Part shown: in pieces, positions 1 to 9,502 of the stretch
How positions within the stretch are numbered: the stretch's first letter is position 1
Layout of the letters: every line of letters begins with the position of its first letter
NCBI GenBank assembly: GCA_031411655.1
Contig: JANOBM010000192.1
Location: forward strand, 62,001-126,000
Source: UBA6163 sp031411655
GTDB taxonomy: Bacteria; Planctomycetota; Planctomycetia; Pirellulales; Pirellulaceae
DNA length: 64,000 bases
Direction of reading: 5' to 3'
Notes under the pieces: generated by a model
Databases searched by the model: none
The model's input: only the letters and a program-made list of their open reading frames with translations
Told to the model about the DNA's origin: nothing
Program-made: the position numbers and the translations under genes

Positions 1-611
1 AACGTGTCAAGCGTAACGCCATGAGCGCGCAAACGATCTGGGTCAGCGATTACTTGTAGTTGTGGATCCTTTTCTCCCCACACTGCGATGTTCGCGACGC
101 CGCTTACCGACATCAGTCGAGGTCGGATCGTCCACTTTGTCAGGACGGTCATGTCCATTTGTGACTTGGACTTAGACCAGAGACCGATCTTCATGCAGCG
201 ACTCAGCGATGAAAGTGGCGGAAGAATCACTGGTGGTCGCGCCACCAACGGGAGTTGAGCTGTGACCAGTGTGATGCGTTCCTGAACCAGTTGTCGTGCC
301 ATTAACAAGTCGGTCCCGTCCGCGAAAATCAGGCGTACGCTCGATAAGCCCAAAACGGACTTGGAGCGTACGGCTGTGACGAAAGGAATGCCGTTTACCG
401 CATTTTCAATTGGAACGCTGATGAGGCTCTCGACGTCTTCTGTCGAGATTCCTGGCGCCTCCGTTTGAATCTCAACTAGCGGTGGTGCGAACTCAGGGAA
501 TACATCGAGTGGGATTGAATCGGTCGTCCGCACTCCAACCACGATCAGCCCCAGGGCGATCATGATTACGATCACGCGAAACTGCAACGATGTTCGAATA
601 AGCCAACTCAT
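1..611 (-). CDS. CzcA/CusA-family heavy-metal efflux RND pump (partial)
   Basis: The inner-membrane proton-antiporting pump of a three-part metal efflux system. Only the first ~203 residues lie in the window; the C-terminus is beyond the left edge. The start (ATG on the minus strand at 611) gives a short cytoplasmic leader, a first membrane helix rich in V/I/L, then the DVFPEFAPP and VEIQTEAPG segments and the ENAVNGIPFV motif typical of the porter domain of heavy-metal RND pumps (CzcA/CusA/NccA branch). It starts 12 bases after the adaptor gene stops, so the two are probably translated from one message. The ion cannot be deduced because the transmembrane proton-relay and metal-binding methionine regions are outside the window. 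Family call is firm, substrate unknown. Confidence 0.88.
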   Translation of the reverse strand, partial: MSWLIRTSLQFRVIVIMIALGLIVVGVRTTDSIPLDVFPEFAPPLVEIQTEAPGISTEDVESLISVPIENAVNGIPFVTAVRSKSVLGLSSVRLIFADGTDLLMARQLVQERITLVTAQLPLVARPPVILPPLSSLSRCMKIGLWSKSKSQMDMTVLTKWTIRPRLMSVSGVANIAVWGEKDPQLQVIADPDRLRAHGVTLDT

Positions 612-623
612 CGTTTGCGTTGC

Positions 624-1949
624 CTATTTACCAGGACCAAATTCCGTGCCAAATAATTCGGCAGCACCCTCGGTGACAACCATGGTTCCTGGGTCAGGTC
701 CGCTGTGAAGGATGGCTTGCGTCCCATCAAACCAAAGTACAGCGACGCGTTCGCGCTCGTAGCGATGTTCTTTCTTTGATTTAAGCGTGTATACCCAAGT
801 ATTACCATAAATGTCGTAAAGAACCGAAGCTGCGGGGATGATCGTTGCATCCACTTCCCGGTTCATCGGTAGCTCGATGCCGATTCGCTGACCCGGCCGT
901 AGGCCAGAATCTTCGTTAGAGACTTCAAAGTAGAGATCAGCGGTTGAGCTTCCCGCATCGGCGGTTGGCGGCGCATCGATAGCTGCAGCTCGCTTTGGCT
1001 TCCCTTCAATGTTTTCCGAATGTCGGTTGAGTCGCTTTCCGTCTAATGAAACGACTCGCCCTGAAACACCTGTAGGAATCGACGGAAGCAGGTCAACAAA
1101 GATAGGTACTCGAATCCAGACCGTGCTGGTATCAAGGACTTCTAGCAACGCGGCACCGGCAATGACTTGTTGTCCCTCGGAAACTGAAAGGTTACGAATG
1201 ACACCGTTTACTGGGGCTCGCATAATGAGCTCGGTTGCGAGCTCTCGGCCCGGTTTCTCATTGAGTGTGTCAAGAAGTTTGGTCAGTTGAGCGTATCGCT
1301 CTTCCGCTGCAGCCAACACGGTGACAGCGACCTGCGATAAGGCCGTCGCATCATCGACGGCCCGCTGGCTACCAGCACGATCGGCAAGCAGTTTGTTCGC
1401 TCGGTCGAGGCTTATTTGAGTAGCGGTGACATCGGCCCGGCCGCGCTGTACGTCTCCTAACGCGGTCACTTGGGCGGCTACCAGTGACGCCTTTGCACCA
1501 GCCATTTGCACTTGTTCCGCTGGCGTTGGTACATCACGTTCCGGCGAGAGTATAGGCGCGAGTGTTAGAATTGCATCGCCAGCTTTGACCTTTGCGCCTG
1601 GTAGAGGAATGGGTGCTTCAATGGTCGACTTGATATTTCCGGCGACCGGGGCAGCAATCATGATCGACTTACCGGAAGGAATCACGACCTCTCCACCAAA
1701 GGTTCGATGCTGCTGGACGGAACGAATCTCCGCAGCGGTAGTGGTAATACCAAGTCGCTGTTCCGCTTCAGCTGTCAGCGTGATCGTGGCAAGCTCACTT
1801 TCACGGGGTACCATCTCTACCTTGGAAGGCGAGGCATTCGTTTGCTTGCTCGAAGATCGCGGTGTACATCCAAACGGAACCATCAGCGCAAGCAGAAAGC
1901 AGCAACGGACGAAATGAGTCATTTCCATGGAAGCGCGGTGCGTGGGCAT
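624..1949 (-). CDS. Efflux RND periplasmic adaptor (HlyD/CusB-like) lipoprotein
   Basis: Membrane-fusion subunit joining an inner-membrane RND pump to an outer-membrane channel. 441 residues; the N-terminus has a hydrophobic stretch ending in a lipobox (LMVPFGC), so it is probably a lipoprotein; a start at the internal Met of MEMTHF would give a more normal signal peptide. Next comes the first half of a lipoyl/barrel-sandwich domain (GGEVVIPSGKSIMIAAPVAG), a helical hairpin rich in Ala/Gln/Glu (about residues 135-230), the second barrel half (IMRAPVNGVIRNLSVSEGQQ), a beta-barrel domain and a membrane-proximal domain. It lies between a TolC-type gene and a CzcA-type pump, the usual three-gene order. 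The ligand cannot be inferred; no His- or Met-rich metal-binding stretch is obvious. Confidence 0.9.
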   Translation of the reverse strand: MPTHRASMEMTHFVRCCFLLALMVPFGCTPRSSSKQTNASPSKVEMVPRESELATITLTAEAEQRLGITTTAAEIRSVQQHRTFGGEVVIPSGKSIMIAAPVAGNIKSTIEAPIPLPGAKVKAGDAILTLAPILSPERDVPTPAEQVQMAGAKASLVAAQVTALGDVQRGRADVTATQISLDRANKLLADRAGSQRAVDDATALSQVAVTVLAAAEERYAQLTKLLDTLNEKPGRELATELIMRAPVNGVIRNLSVSEGQQVIAGAALLEVLDTSTVWIRVPIFVDLLPSIPTGVSGRVVSLDGKRLNRHSENIEGKPKRAAAIDAPPTADAGSSTADLYFEVSNEDSGLRPGQRIGIELPMNREVDATIIPAASVLYDIYGNTWVYTLKSKKEHRYERERVAVLWFDGTQAILHSGPDPGTMVVTEGAAELFGTEFGPGK

Positions 1950-2033
1950 GGCCCTTGTTGTTGATGAACGTCGGCGACACCCGGTTTAGTCTAATCGGCC
2001 TCAACCAAGGGCGATATGACAACCATCCAAGCA

Positions 2034-3539
2034 CTAAAGAATTGCCGATGCTAAAGCGGGCTTCACTGGAAATCGTGGTGCTTGTTCGTCCGGGGCCGTT
2101 TTCGACAGCATTTCCTGTACATCCAGTGGCGCAGCGGTCACCGTGCGGCCAACGCTTCTTTCCAATTCGGCAACCGCTCTGCGAACTGCCGCACGCTGAT
2201 CAAGAATCCGAGCCCGAGCGTCTAAGTACTGTGTGGTGGTTTGCAGCACGAGGAGATAGTCTGTTCCGCCGTCCTCAAAGCCCTTCTCGGCAATCGCAAC
2301 GGCTTCAGAGAGATTGGGCAGCACCTCGGTTTCGAGTATGTGCAAGTTCGCTTGGGCTTGGGTGAGTTGTCGATAGGCGACCCTAACGTCCTGGTAGATC
2401 TGGTCGTGGATTGCATCGCGAGCATGCATCGCCGCGTTGAGTTCCCAGTCCGCCCTCAAAATGCCCCCTTGATTACGATTAAAGATCGGAAGATCAAATC
2501 GAATTCCGCTGCCGGTTTGAGTGTAATCAGACCCATGACGAACATCGACAACGCTATCCATCCTCCAGAATATCCACCGCGAAAGCGTCCGTCGTTCGTT
2601 TGCGGCTGCCACAGACCATCGCGCGGCATGATAATCAGGCCGACAAGCTAAGGCGGTCTCTAACAATTGGCTTTCTTCCATCAAGGGGACCTGAACGGTG
2701 TCTAGCTTGGTGGGAATAAGCGGTGTGACCGTCGAAGGGATACCGATGACGGACGCTAGTCTCGCATGGCTGATCGAAACGTTTTGATGCTGAACGCCAC
2801 TTGTCGCTTTGGCATTCAATGCGTCCACCTTTGATGTAATCGTTTCCAACTCACTGATGTCACCATCATTAAATCGACGGCGCGTCAGTTCAGCGATGCT
2901 TTCACGAATCTGTACAGCTTCGGAGGCAAGTCCCGATTGGTCCGTTGCCAAAGCTAGGTCGATATACGCGAGCCGAATGTCGCGGGCCACGTTGAGTCCG
3001 TTTTGGACGAGTTGATCTCCAATTCGTCTGTATTCCCGGTTGGCAACTTTGACTCGCGTCGGTCTCAAAAAATAGGATTCGATGGGGGCGTAGAGTGTGT
3101 ACTGGCCTTCTTTATTACCAGACGGGAAATAGATAAGCACTTGCGGGTTCGCGATAAGACTCGCTTGCACGGCATCGCCACCAGCCATTCCAAGTTGTGC
3201 TAAAGCTGCTTGAAACTGCGAATTGTTTGCCAATCCCGTAGCAACCGCTTCGGCCTCATCAAGTCCATCTTCGAGGGTTACCATCGCCGGAATGGTTTCT
3301 GTACACGGTGTGACCTGTTCTATCGTTATATCCGTCCTGCATCGCAGCGAACGGGACACATAGCTCGCGTTGCAGTTGGGTTGAGTCCCCTTACAGCCAG
3401 TTACGAAGGTGATTATGAGTACCAGTAGCCACAAGCCGCCGGCACCTAATGATATGGGTACTTCGGGCCACGAGGTGGTTCGGATTTTCGATTGGACCAT
3501 GGCTACGCCCCACTGAACTTGCTTTCCGATGCGATCCAT
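2034..3539 (-). CDS. TolC-family outer-membrane efflux protein
   Basis: Outer-membrane channel of the tripartite pump encoded by the next two genes. 501 residues with a hydrophobic segment ending in a probable lipobox (LLVLIITFVTGC) near residue 49, followed by two long alternating helical repeats of the outer-membrane efflux protein family. Examples are the segment containing VARDIRLAYIDLALA and, in the second repeat, QDVRVAYRQLTQAQANL, where the R-x-A-Y motif recurs as in TolC/CusC relatives. It ends 84 bases before the adaptor gene and is the first gene of the operon. Upstream there is no gene for about 500 bases, so the operon promoter should lie there; a ten-base palindrome sits 34 bases before the start codon. 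Confidence 0.9.
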   Translation of the reverse strand: MDRIGKQVQWGVAMVQSKIRTTSWPEVPISLGAGGLWLLVLIITFVTGCKGTQPNCNASYVSRSLRCRTDITIEQVTPCTETIPAMVTLEDGLDEAEAVATGLANNSQFQAALAQLGMAGGDAVQASLIANPQVLIYFPSGNKEGQYTLYAPIESYFLRPTRVKVANREYRRIGDQLVQNGLNVARDIRLAYIDLALATDQSGLASEAVQIRESIAELTRRRFNDGDISELETITSKVDALNAKATSGVQHQNVSISHARLASVIGIPSTVTPLIPTKLDTVQVPLMEESQLLETALACRPDYHAARWSVAAANERRTLSRWIFWRMDSVVDVRHGSDYTQTGSGIRFDLPIFNRNQGGILRADWELNAAMHARDAIHDQIYQDVRVAYRQLTQAQANLHILETEVLPNLSEAVAIAEKGFEDGGTDYLLVLQTTTQYLDARARILDQRAAVRRAVAELERSVGRTVTAAPLDVQEMLSKTAPDEQAPRFPVKPALASAIL

Positions 3540-4043
3540 AGGACCGGCAACAGCAGATTCATCGGAACACTAGAACCGGTTCAATGACTCTCTTCGCCCG
3601 CGACATGAGTGTTCCGCTTAGTGGCATAATCGGACTTACAAATACAGGTGCGCGCATGCTCCCTCGGTAGGTTAACACTGTCGTGCGGAATGGATCGGTT
3701 TTACCGTTTGCGGCAATGGTTTGGGGATGACCCTTGGGTTGTAATCGACACTCGCCTCTAGAACCTCATGAGTCGATTCAAGAACCTAAACATGATCGGA
3801 CAAAGAGTTGGCACCGGTTTGGGACAGCATGGGGGTGCGAGCAGGTTGCCGCCAATCGCGATAGAACGAAGCTCGCACGCAGGGTTTCTTGAGGTTTCTT
3901 GCAACGCCGATCCAAGAATCTCGAGTCTACTAAGACCGGCAATGTTTCATCCACTAGTCAGACGAGCGATGCAGAAACGATGAGAGCTCTCTTGCCAAGG
4001 CACTTCATTGTCGCTGGGCTCATTGAACTACAAACACGCTTTC
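3540..4043. other. Non-coding gap upstream of the efflux operon
   Basis: About 500 bases between the TolC-type gene and the 3' end of the HD-domain gene. I find no credible gene: the short open frames are unlike any protein I know and lack Shine-Dalgarno sequences. The region must carry the efflux operon promoter (reading leftward). A perfect 10-base palindrome (GAACCGGTTC) lies at 3573-3582. Confidence 0.5.
3573..3582. promoter_or_regulatory. Palindrome before the efflux operon, possible operator
   Basis: GAACCGGTTC is a perfect inverted repeat 34 bases upstream of the TolC start codon. Its place suits a dimeric regulator such as a metal-responsive repressor, but no regulator gene lies nearby and a ten-base palindrome may occur by chance. 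Confidence 0.25.
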
Positions 4044-4736
4044 TTATCTCGCTTGTTCCGAGACCAGTTCGCCACATTCGAGTAGAAATTGACTGAGAAA
4101 AGTTCGCATGAACTGTTCTCGCGACTTTGCGATCCGTTTTGCCGGAGCCGTGTTGAGTAATTCACAGAGCTTAAATAATTTCTCATGGAAGTGACCGACT
4201 CCGGTTTTGATCCCTTCCGATGTACCGTCAGGAAGATAAAAAGGTTGACCCATGACAGCGCCATACTCGATTGTTCTTACCACTCCAATCGCACCGAGGG
4301 CATCGAGTCGATCAGCATCCTGAACAATTTTTCCCTCCCATGACAACGCATTCTTATCGATAGCTTTGCGAAACGAAATTTTATCAACGATGTCGGCAAC
4401 TTGCGTGCTCGTCTCGGTCGAGGCGCCAAGGTCAGAAAGAATCTCGACGGAATACTCTGCGCTCCGGTCGGCGCCCTGGTTGAACTTTGCATCGCCAATG
4501 TCATGAAGCAGCGCTGCTAATTCAATGATTAGGCGGTTGCCACCCACCTCATCCTGTATCTCACGAGCCAACTTTAGTACTCTCAAAACGTGATCGAACC
4601 CATGGCCAGCTTGTTGTCCCGCCATTCGCATCTGAACACAGCTAGCGACTCGTCTCACAAGTTGTCGCTCATCAATCCTCGTTATTGAACCCAGTTGTGT
4701 TGACTCATCCCCAGAAATCCCGCAGTCGCTCATCAT
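4044..4736 (-). CDS. HD-domain phosphohydrolase (YedJ-like)
   Basis: Predicted metal-dependent phosphohydrolase of 230 residues. An HD signature is visible: an upstream His in GHGFDHVLRV, the paired His-Asp in ALLHDIGDAKF, and a later Asp in KIVQDADRLDALGAIG. These match the small HD proteins related to E. coli YedJ and Bacillus YpgQ, thought to act on nucleotides, though the substrate here is unknown. The start is well supported: AGGAG sits seven bases before two consecutive ATG codons. The first 32 bases overlap the end of the DUF1501 gene, implying translational coupling with it, although no functional link is known. Confidence 0.82.
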   Translation of the reverse strand: MMSDCGISGDESTQLGSITRIDERQLVRRVASCVQMRMAGQQAGHGFDHVLRVLKLAREIQDEVGGNRLIIELAALLHDIGDAKFNQGADRSAEYSVEILSDLGASTETSTQVADIVDKISFRKAIDKNALSWEGKIVQDADRLDALGAIGVVRTIEYGAVMGQPFYLPDGTSEGIKTGVGHFHEKLFKLCELLNTAPAKRIAKSREQFMRTFLSQFLLECGELVSEQAR

Positions 4737-5997
4737 CGCTCACTCCTAACGGTAGCTGTTTGCTAAATTCATGGCCTTCAATGCCCGCGTATTCCCTCAG
4801 CGCAAGATGAATATGCTCTGGACGTATGCGAACGCCTTTTTCTTTGTCGACAGCCAGGCTTTGTGGATTGATGGGCACGAGTTGCTGTTGTTCGTCAGTG
4901 GCTCCGATGACACGATTACCGGAGATGCCTGGACCGGTAAACATAATTGACCCGATCGACCAGTGGTCTTTCCCGTTTCCATCATTGTAGGTCGGCGTGC
5001 GGGCCATTTCACTTTGAATGATTACCACCATCTTCTCTCGGATCTGAAGGGCTTCGGATCTACGAAGTAAGAAATCGATCCCCGCCAAAAATTCAGGGAT
5101 GAGTTTCATCTGGTCGGGATCATTGTTGTTATGACTGTCGAACTGGCCGATCGACAGGTTGGCAGAGATACAAACTCCAGCCTTAAAGCCAGCCAAAGCA
5201 ATTTCAACTTGTTGTTCGAGCCTTTTTTTCGATGGCTCTTTGGGAATGAAAGGTACGATTCGCTGCAGCGATTTCGAGTTCACCTGAGCGGAGTAGAGCA
5301 TGCTTTCGCTACGTTCAATTCGGGGCAGGCGTGCACGGCTCACCCGCGATTCAAATTGTTGCTCGAGCGCTTTCTCAATGCGATCAGAAGCAAAGGGATC
5401 GTGGTAAGGAGCTCGATCGTTTCCTTCAACGTAATCCGCTTTTGCGAGAAGGTTAAGTGACTGAAGGTAGGGGACTCGGGACATGGGGACGAGGTTGCCG
5501 GTGGCCGAGTAGTTACCAAACGTTAAGAAAGCAAGTGGCGCCTCTTTGCCGTAGCAAGCAGCCACCAACGCGGGAAACGTGGGATACGCAAGACTGTCGA
5601 GTTTGCCTGTGGCCATGTAACGCGCACAGGGAGTGTGGTTGTTTACCGACAGGTCGAAGCCATTGAATACTCGTAAGTCGGCTCCGTATCGGTGGAAGAA
5701 GTCCTCATTGCTCAGTCCTTGATCGATGTGTTTTGCCGTCGGTGCGAAATGATGTTCGCCAACGGTCTGAATCTCATCTTGCTTGTAGAGGCGATTGATG
5801 CCTTCGATCCCTTTCGGATCCATCAGATAGGTCGTGTCCCATCCACCCGATGCGTTGAAGACAACATAAAACGGACCAGGGTATCCTTCCTCGTTCGTGT
5901 TGGTATCGCCGGCGGCCTGCAGAGACCTTAATCCGATAGGCGCTGCGAAGCCGATTCCTGCTCCAATGCACTGCTTTAAAAAATGGCGGCGCGACAT
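4705..5997 (-). CDS. DUF1501 family protein with Tat signal
   Basis: 430-residue exported protein of the DUF1501 family, an alkaline-phosphatase-fold group greatly expanded in planctomycetes. The N-terminus begins MSRRHFLKQ, an exact match to the SRRxFLK twin-arginine consensus, followed by a hydrophobic segment ending near LQAAG, so export through the Tat system is expected. Family features include FNASGGWDTTYLMDP near the start, a central SIGQFDSHNNND segment, and a late SEMARTPTYNDGNGKDHW motif, the hallmark of these proteins. It follows the cytochrome-like gene by 33 bases, the standard planctomycete arrangement. The enzyme activity of the family has not been established. Confidence 0.9.
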   Translation of the reverse strand: MSRRHFLKQCIGAGIGFAAPIGLRSLQAAGDTNTNEEGYPGPFYVVFNASGGWDTTYLMDPKGIEGINRLYKQDEIQTVGEHHFAPTAKHIDQGLSNEDFFHRYGADLRVFNGFDLSVNNHTPCARYMATGKLDSLAYPTFPALVAACYGKEAPLAFLTFGNYSATGNLVPMSRVPYLQSLNLLAKADYVEGNDRAPYHDPFASDRIEKALEQQFESRVSRARLPRIERSESMLYSAQVNSKSLQRIVPFIPKEPSKKRLEQQVEIALAGFKAGVCISANLSIGQFDSHNNNDPDQMKLIPEFLAGIDFLLRRSEALQIREKMVVIIQSEMARTPTYNDGNGKDHWSIGSIMFTGPGISGNRVIGATDEQQQLVPINPQSLAVDKEKGVRIRPEHIHLALREYAGIEGHEFSKQLPLGVSDDERLRDFWG

Positions 5998-6030
5998 ACG
6001 ATCACTATGGTTTGGGTGGAGTGAAGAGAG

Positions 6031-8460
6031 TCATTCATAGAGAAACGCGTGTTGTCGCAGGAGGTACGTTACCACCGCTCGCCAAGCTCGAATGGAGTAA
6101 TGTGGATCCTCGACGCGAAACTCTTCTCGTCCCCCACAGAAATACGTTTCTCGCGGCTCGAGATCTGGTTGCGATTGTGCATCTGAAAGAATATCAACAA
6201 ACAATTGGAATGTACGATCCACTTCGGGGTCTGTCGTAGAATGCGTTATTCCCAATAGTTTTTGATGGAGGTAAACGATGGCGCCTCGGATCTGCTGGTT
6301 CGCCTCATGGGGGCCCGGCAACGTGTTTGGCTCGATGGCTGGAAACAATCGCCGTTGCGAAGCCTCACACTTAAAATCTCGTGCTACGTGGTAACAAGCG
6401 ACATCATTGGCGATGATTCTCTGAATGGCTCCCATGGCGCCGCTTGGATCTGAATTTCTCTCGGTCACTGTGATCGAGTCGATGCCGCCATAGAGGATCT
6501 TCGTGTCGCCGTCCAATCGCTCCCAAGGTTTACCAAAAATCGCGGTCAACTTGCGATTGAGCTGTTCCGGCCCCAGCAATCGAACGACCCCAATGTCCTC
6601 CAGCATCGCCTGCTGTTCCGAGTTTTCGAGACCAGGCGATAGTCCATCGACGCGATAAAAATCGCTCGCGATGAGGTTCTTGAAAATCGATTTTAGATTG
6701 AAACCCGATTTCACAAACCGGGAGGCGGTATCTCCAATCATACGCCTCTGAAGCAGGTAAGCACGGCGTTTTAGACCAAAATGGGGATCATCAATATCCT
6801 CTGGGGCCTGCGAAGTCTTGCGTCCGAAAAGGATGTAATAGACATGCTCGGTCATCGCGATGGCAAAGCGAGGATCTTTAATCGCTTTCTGGGCGAGCCA
6901 TTGAGGTGCCCGCCAGCGTTCGCTCGAAGGTAAGTCTTCACCTTCAAAGCCCGCGACAAACATGTCCTGATACCAGCCATCTTTCCGAGGCCCGATATGA
7001 CCCTCAAAGTCGAAGTCCTGAAAAACACCTGCAACCGGATCAATGGTTTGATGACACACGACACAATCAGGAGCTTGCATGGTTGGGATTGCGTATTTCG
7101 AAGCGACTGCAGAGGCATCCGTCGATCGCGGCGCCAACTGCATGATGTCGATCCCCAAAAAGTGCTGATAGAACATCCTCGCTCGCAGGCGGTTGCGATT
7201 CGTCTCGGTCGATGGGTAGCGACGCAGGTAGTGAAACATGCTCAAAAAACCGGCGTGTGGGTACATACCGGTCGCGGATTCCTGAACTTGACCTGCACGA
7301 TTTGTTAGTGCCTTGAGCCTTGCCGGAATGTATTCGAACGGGTCATCTGGGTTCTTAAACTGACCCTTGTACTCATCAAAAATACCATAGCCTCTCGCGG
7401 TGTAGGGAGAGACCATGATGTAGTCGGCGGTGGCGAGCTCGGTAAAAGAACGATCGTTTCGAGCGATGTAGGCAATCAACTCCAACGGCTCTCGCAGCAA
7501 AGCGTCCCGGTAAACATCGGCCAACTTCCATCTCGCTCGTTCTTGTTCGGCATCGGGGACAGGACGGAGGTCATGCGTTTGATACCATAGTCTCGTGTGC
7601 TCGAAATGGTCGTAGGAAAGCAGCGTTTCAGCATTGTCTTCGATACCAACGGTCAAGAAAATATCATTAAAGCCCTCTTTTAGACGCTCGTAGAAAGCAT
7701 CCTCCTTCATCACCTCTTCGAGTATCGCATCCAGGGCCTTCAGACCGTTCTGGTCAATCGTTTGCGTCTCTGCGGCAGTCGGCAGTCGTCCGCAAAGCGA
7801 TAGGGTTACGCGCCGCAATAATCGTGCGGGACTGAGCATGGTCACTCGTTCGAAAAGTTCTGGGGGCAAGGAACCCGTGGCGAACTCAGGAGGTAATCGC
7901 ATGGCGGTTGAATCGATATTGGGTCTAAATGCGTCTGCAAAGAGCCTGAGTATTCGAAGGCCAGTGGAACCGTCCTTCAGTACTTCGCCACCTCCATGAT
8001 CAAGCCCGCCGGTAACTTTGAGAATAAGGTCAGGATGCTCTCCATGATGTCGCCTCGCCATCGCCTCGAATGCACGTCGATTATGTTCTAACCAATGGCT
8101 CTGTGGCTTCAAGCTTTCATCGGTTACACCCTCGTCCGTTCGAAGAAGCAAAAATTCGCTTTCGGATGCGTCGCCTTGAGAGTGGTGGCACTTAACGCAT
8201 GTCCGCTCGCCGACCTTGGCCCAGACTTCGTTCTCAATGAAGCGATCCCATTCGCCATTCGGTGATTCGGAAAGTGCGGGATCGGAAAGCGTTTGAGAGC
8301 GTAACATCTCATGAACGCACATCGTCCAGAGGAATGTAAGCATTACGGAAAGCAATGCATGTTTGGAACGTTGCCAGGATCGATCGGCTCTATGTCGAGC
8401 GATCAGCCCACGAAGCCAGGAGCAGCCGATCATGGAGATTCGATCGATAGTCCAAGTCAT
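6031..8460 (-). CDS. Large exported cytochrome-c-like protein, partner of DUF1501
   Basis: About 809 residues. Two CxxCH haem-binding motifs are seen: CVKCHHSQ near the N-terminus and CVVCHQTIDP in the second half, the latter in the context (CxxCHxxxDPxxGxFxDFD) of the planctomycete DUF1588/PSD1-type proteins. An N-terminal hydrophobic stretch (LLSVMLTFLWTMCV) should direct export or anchoring. The chosen ATG has AAGGAAA eight bases upstream; the frame opens 30 bases earlier at another ATG lacking such a site. It sits directly before the DUF1501 gene, as in many planctomycetes, where the pair is thought to act in the cell envelope or periplasm. The substrate is unknown and I do not assign an exact Pfam combination. 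Confidence 0.75.
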   Translation of the reverse strand: MTWTIDRISMIGCSWLRGLIARHRADRSWQRSKHALLSVMLTFLWTMCVHEMLRSQTLSDPALSESPNGEWDRFIENEVWAKVGERTCVKCHHSQGDASESEFLLLRTDEGVTDESLKPQSHWLEHNRRAFEAMARRHHGEHPDLILKVTGGLDHGGGEVLKDGSTGLRILRLFADAFRPNIDSTAMRLPPEFATGSLPPELFERVTMLSPARLLRRVTLSLCGRLPTAAETQTIDQNGLKALDAILEEVMKEDAFYERLKEGFNDIFLTVGIEDNAETLLSYDHFEHTRLWYQTHDLRPVPDAEQERARWKLADVYRDALLREPLELIAYIARNDRSFTELATADYIMVSPYTARGYGIFDEYKGQFKNPDDPFEYIPARLKALTNRAGQVQESATGMYPHAGFLSMFHYLRRYPSTETNRNRLRARMFYQHFLGIDIMQLAPRSTDASAVASKYAIPTMQAPDCVVCHQTIDPVAGVFQDFDFEGHIGPRKDGWYQDMFVAGFEGEDLPSSERWRAPQWLAQKAIKDPRFAIAMTEHVYYILFGRKTSQAPEDIDDPHFGLKRRAYLLQRRMIGDTASRFVKSGFNLKSIFKNLIASDFYRVDGLSPGLENSEQQAMLEDIGVVRLLGPEQLNRKLTAIFGKPWERLDGDTKILYGGIDSITVTERNSDPSGAMGAIQRIIANDVACYHVARDFKCEASQRRLFPAIEPNTLPGPHEANQQIRGAIVYLHQKLLGITHSTTDPEVDRTFQLFVDILSDAQSQPDLEPRETYFCGGREEFRVEDPHYSIRAWRAVVTYLLRQHAFLYE

Positions 8461-8523
8461 TGCCACTTTCCTTTCGACGACGACCATCATTCCCAGAAGG
8501 CTGATTCAGTTATGATGGAACGT

Positions 8524-9207
8524 TCAAATCGCGGCATGCCCTTTGGCGACAAAGTGCTTATCAGCCAGCAGCCTTACCAAGTCGATCGTCGTAACGATTC
8601 CGACAAGCGTATCGCCGTCCGTTACGGGAAGTCGATGCAATCGATGCTGCACGAATCGTTTCGCCAATTCGCTAATGGGAAGTCCGAGGGATACCGTCAT
8701 CGGGTGTCGCGTCATTACATCGCTTACGCACAATTGCTCCATCCGTTCTCCGATGCGATCTGCAATGTCATTCGGCGAAGCGAGTGGCGCTTCGCGAAAT
8801 CCGCTCTCATCAAAATAAAAGTCCGAGATCTTCTCGGCCACCTCTCGTTCGTTGCAGATCTGCGCAACGATATCGGATCGCGAGACCACGCCAACCATTT
8901 TTCCCGCGTCGACAACCGGAAAGCCGCCGACTCGTTCCTCGAGAAGTTTCTTTTCCAGTTCTTGAAGCGTCATTGTTGACGGGACAGACTTGACCGCCGG
9001 CCGCATCACATCCGCGACCGTCCAAATTTTTTCTGAATGATTCACGAGCGTCTTACCTTTCGACAAAAACCCACGGTGGGTGCTCGCACAAAATGATTTG
9101 TCATTGAACATTGAGCGGATCGCTGCTTTTACATCGCTGCTCACTACTTCCATCATACTAACCTGACCGGCGGCGTCTGCGTGGTCGAATGCCCGCATCG
9201 GTTTCAT
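8524..9207 (-). CDS. Two-CBS-domain protein
   Basis: Stand-alone CBS pair of about 227 residues. The first repeat contains VADVMRPAVKSVPSTMTLQE and ends GVVSRSDIVAQI; the second contains VSDVMTRHPMTVSLGLPISE and ends GIVTTIDLVRLLADK. Such pairs bind adenine nucleotides and act as energy or ionic-strength sensors, but no partner domain is fused. The start is uncertain: a TTG at 9237 with GAAGAAG directly before it, and ATGs at 9207 and 9198, are all possible. The gene ends 63 bases before the cytochrome-like gene and may be co-transcribed with it. The target it regulates is unknown. Confidence 0.85.
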   Translation of the reverse strand: MKPMRAFDHADAAGQVSMMEVVSSDVKAAIRSMFNDKSFCASTHRGFLSKGKTLVNHSEKIWTVADVMRPAVKSVPSTMTLQELEKKLLEERVGGFPVVDAGKMVGVVSRSDIVAQICNEREVAEKISDFYFDESGFREAPLASPNDIADRIGERMEQLCVSDVMTRHPMTVSLGLPISELAKRFVQHRLHRLPVTDGDTLVGIVTTIDLVRLLADKHFVAKGHAAI

Positions 9208-9502
9208 AATTCGTACGGACCGGTGGACTGTTGACAACTTCTTCGATTCGACGCCAATGCGTCAATTGCCCGAAGCACGCGTATTTTCCACCGTTAAGGG
9301 TTATGTGCGACAAGCAGTCGGTGGCGTAGCGGTCACGTAACTTTGCTCACTGCTGTTCGGAAGGCTTGGGGTTTGTCGCGAACGAATGAAGTCTTGAACG
9401 CTTGCTGACAACGCCCGTTCGGCTAATCGCCACCTTTCAAAGGGATTCGACTACAATCAGGCTCTTCGTCCACCCGAACTCATTCATCGATAGATATCTA
9501 CC

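Noticed and set aside
1426..1917. A 163-residue plus-strand frame in the adaptor gene
   Set aside because: Shadow of the adaptor gene; no ribosome site and no recognisable protein.
8311..8979. A 222-residue open frame on the plus strand opposite the cytochrome-like and CBS genes
   Set aside because: It is antisense to two well-supported minus-strand genes, and its sequence shows no motif; such frames are common in this GC range.
9452..9457. TACAAT as a -10 element for the esterase gene
   Set aside because: No matching -35 at the proper distance; too common to call.
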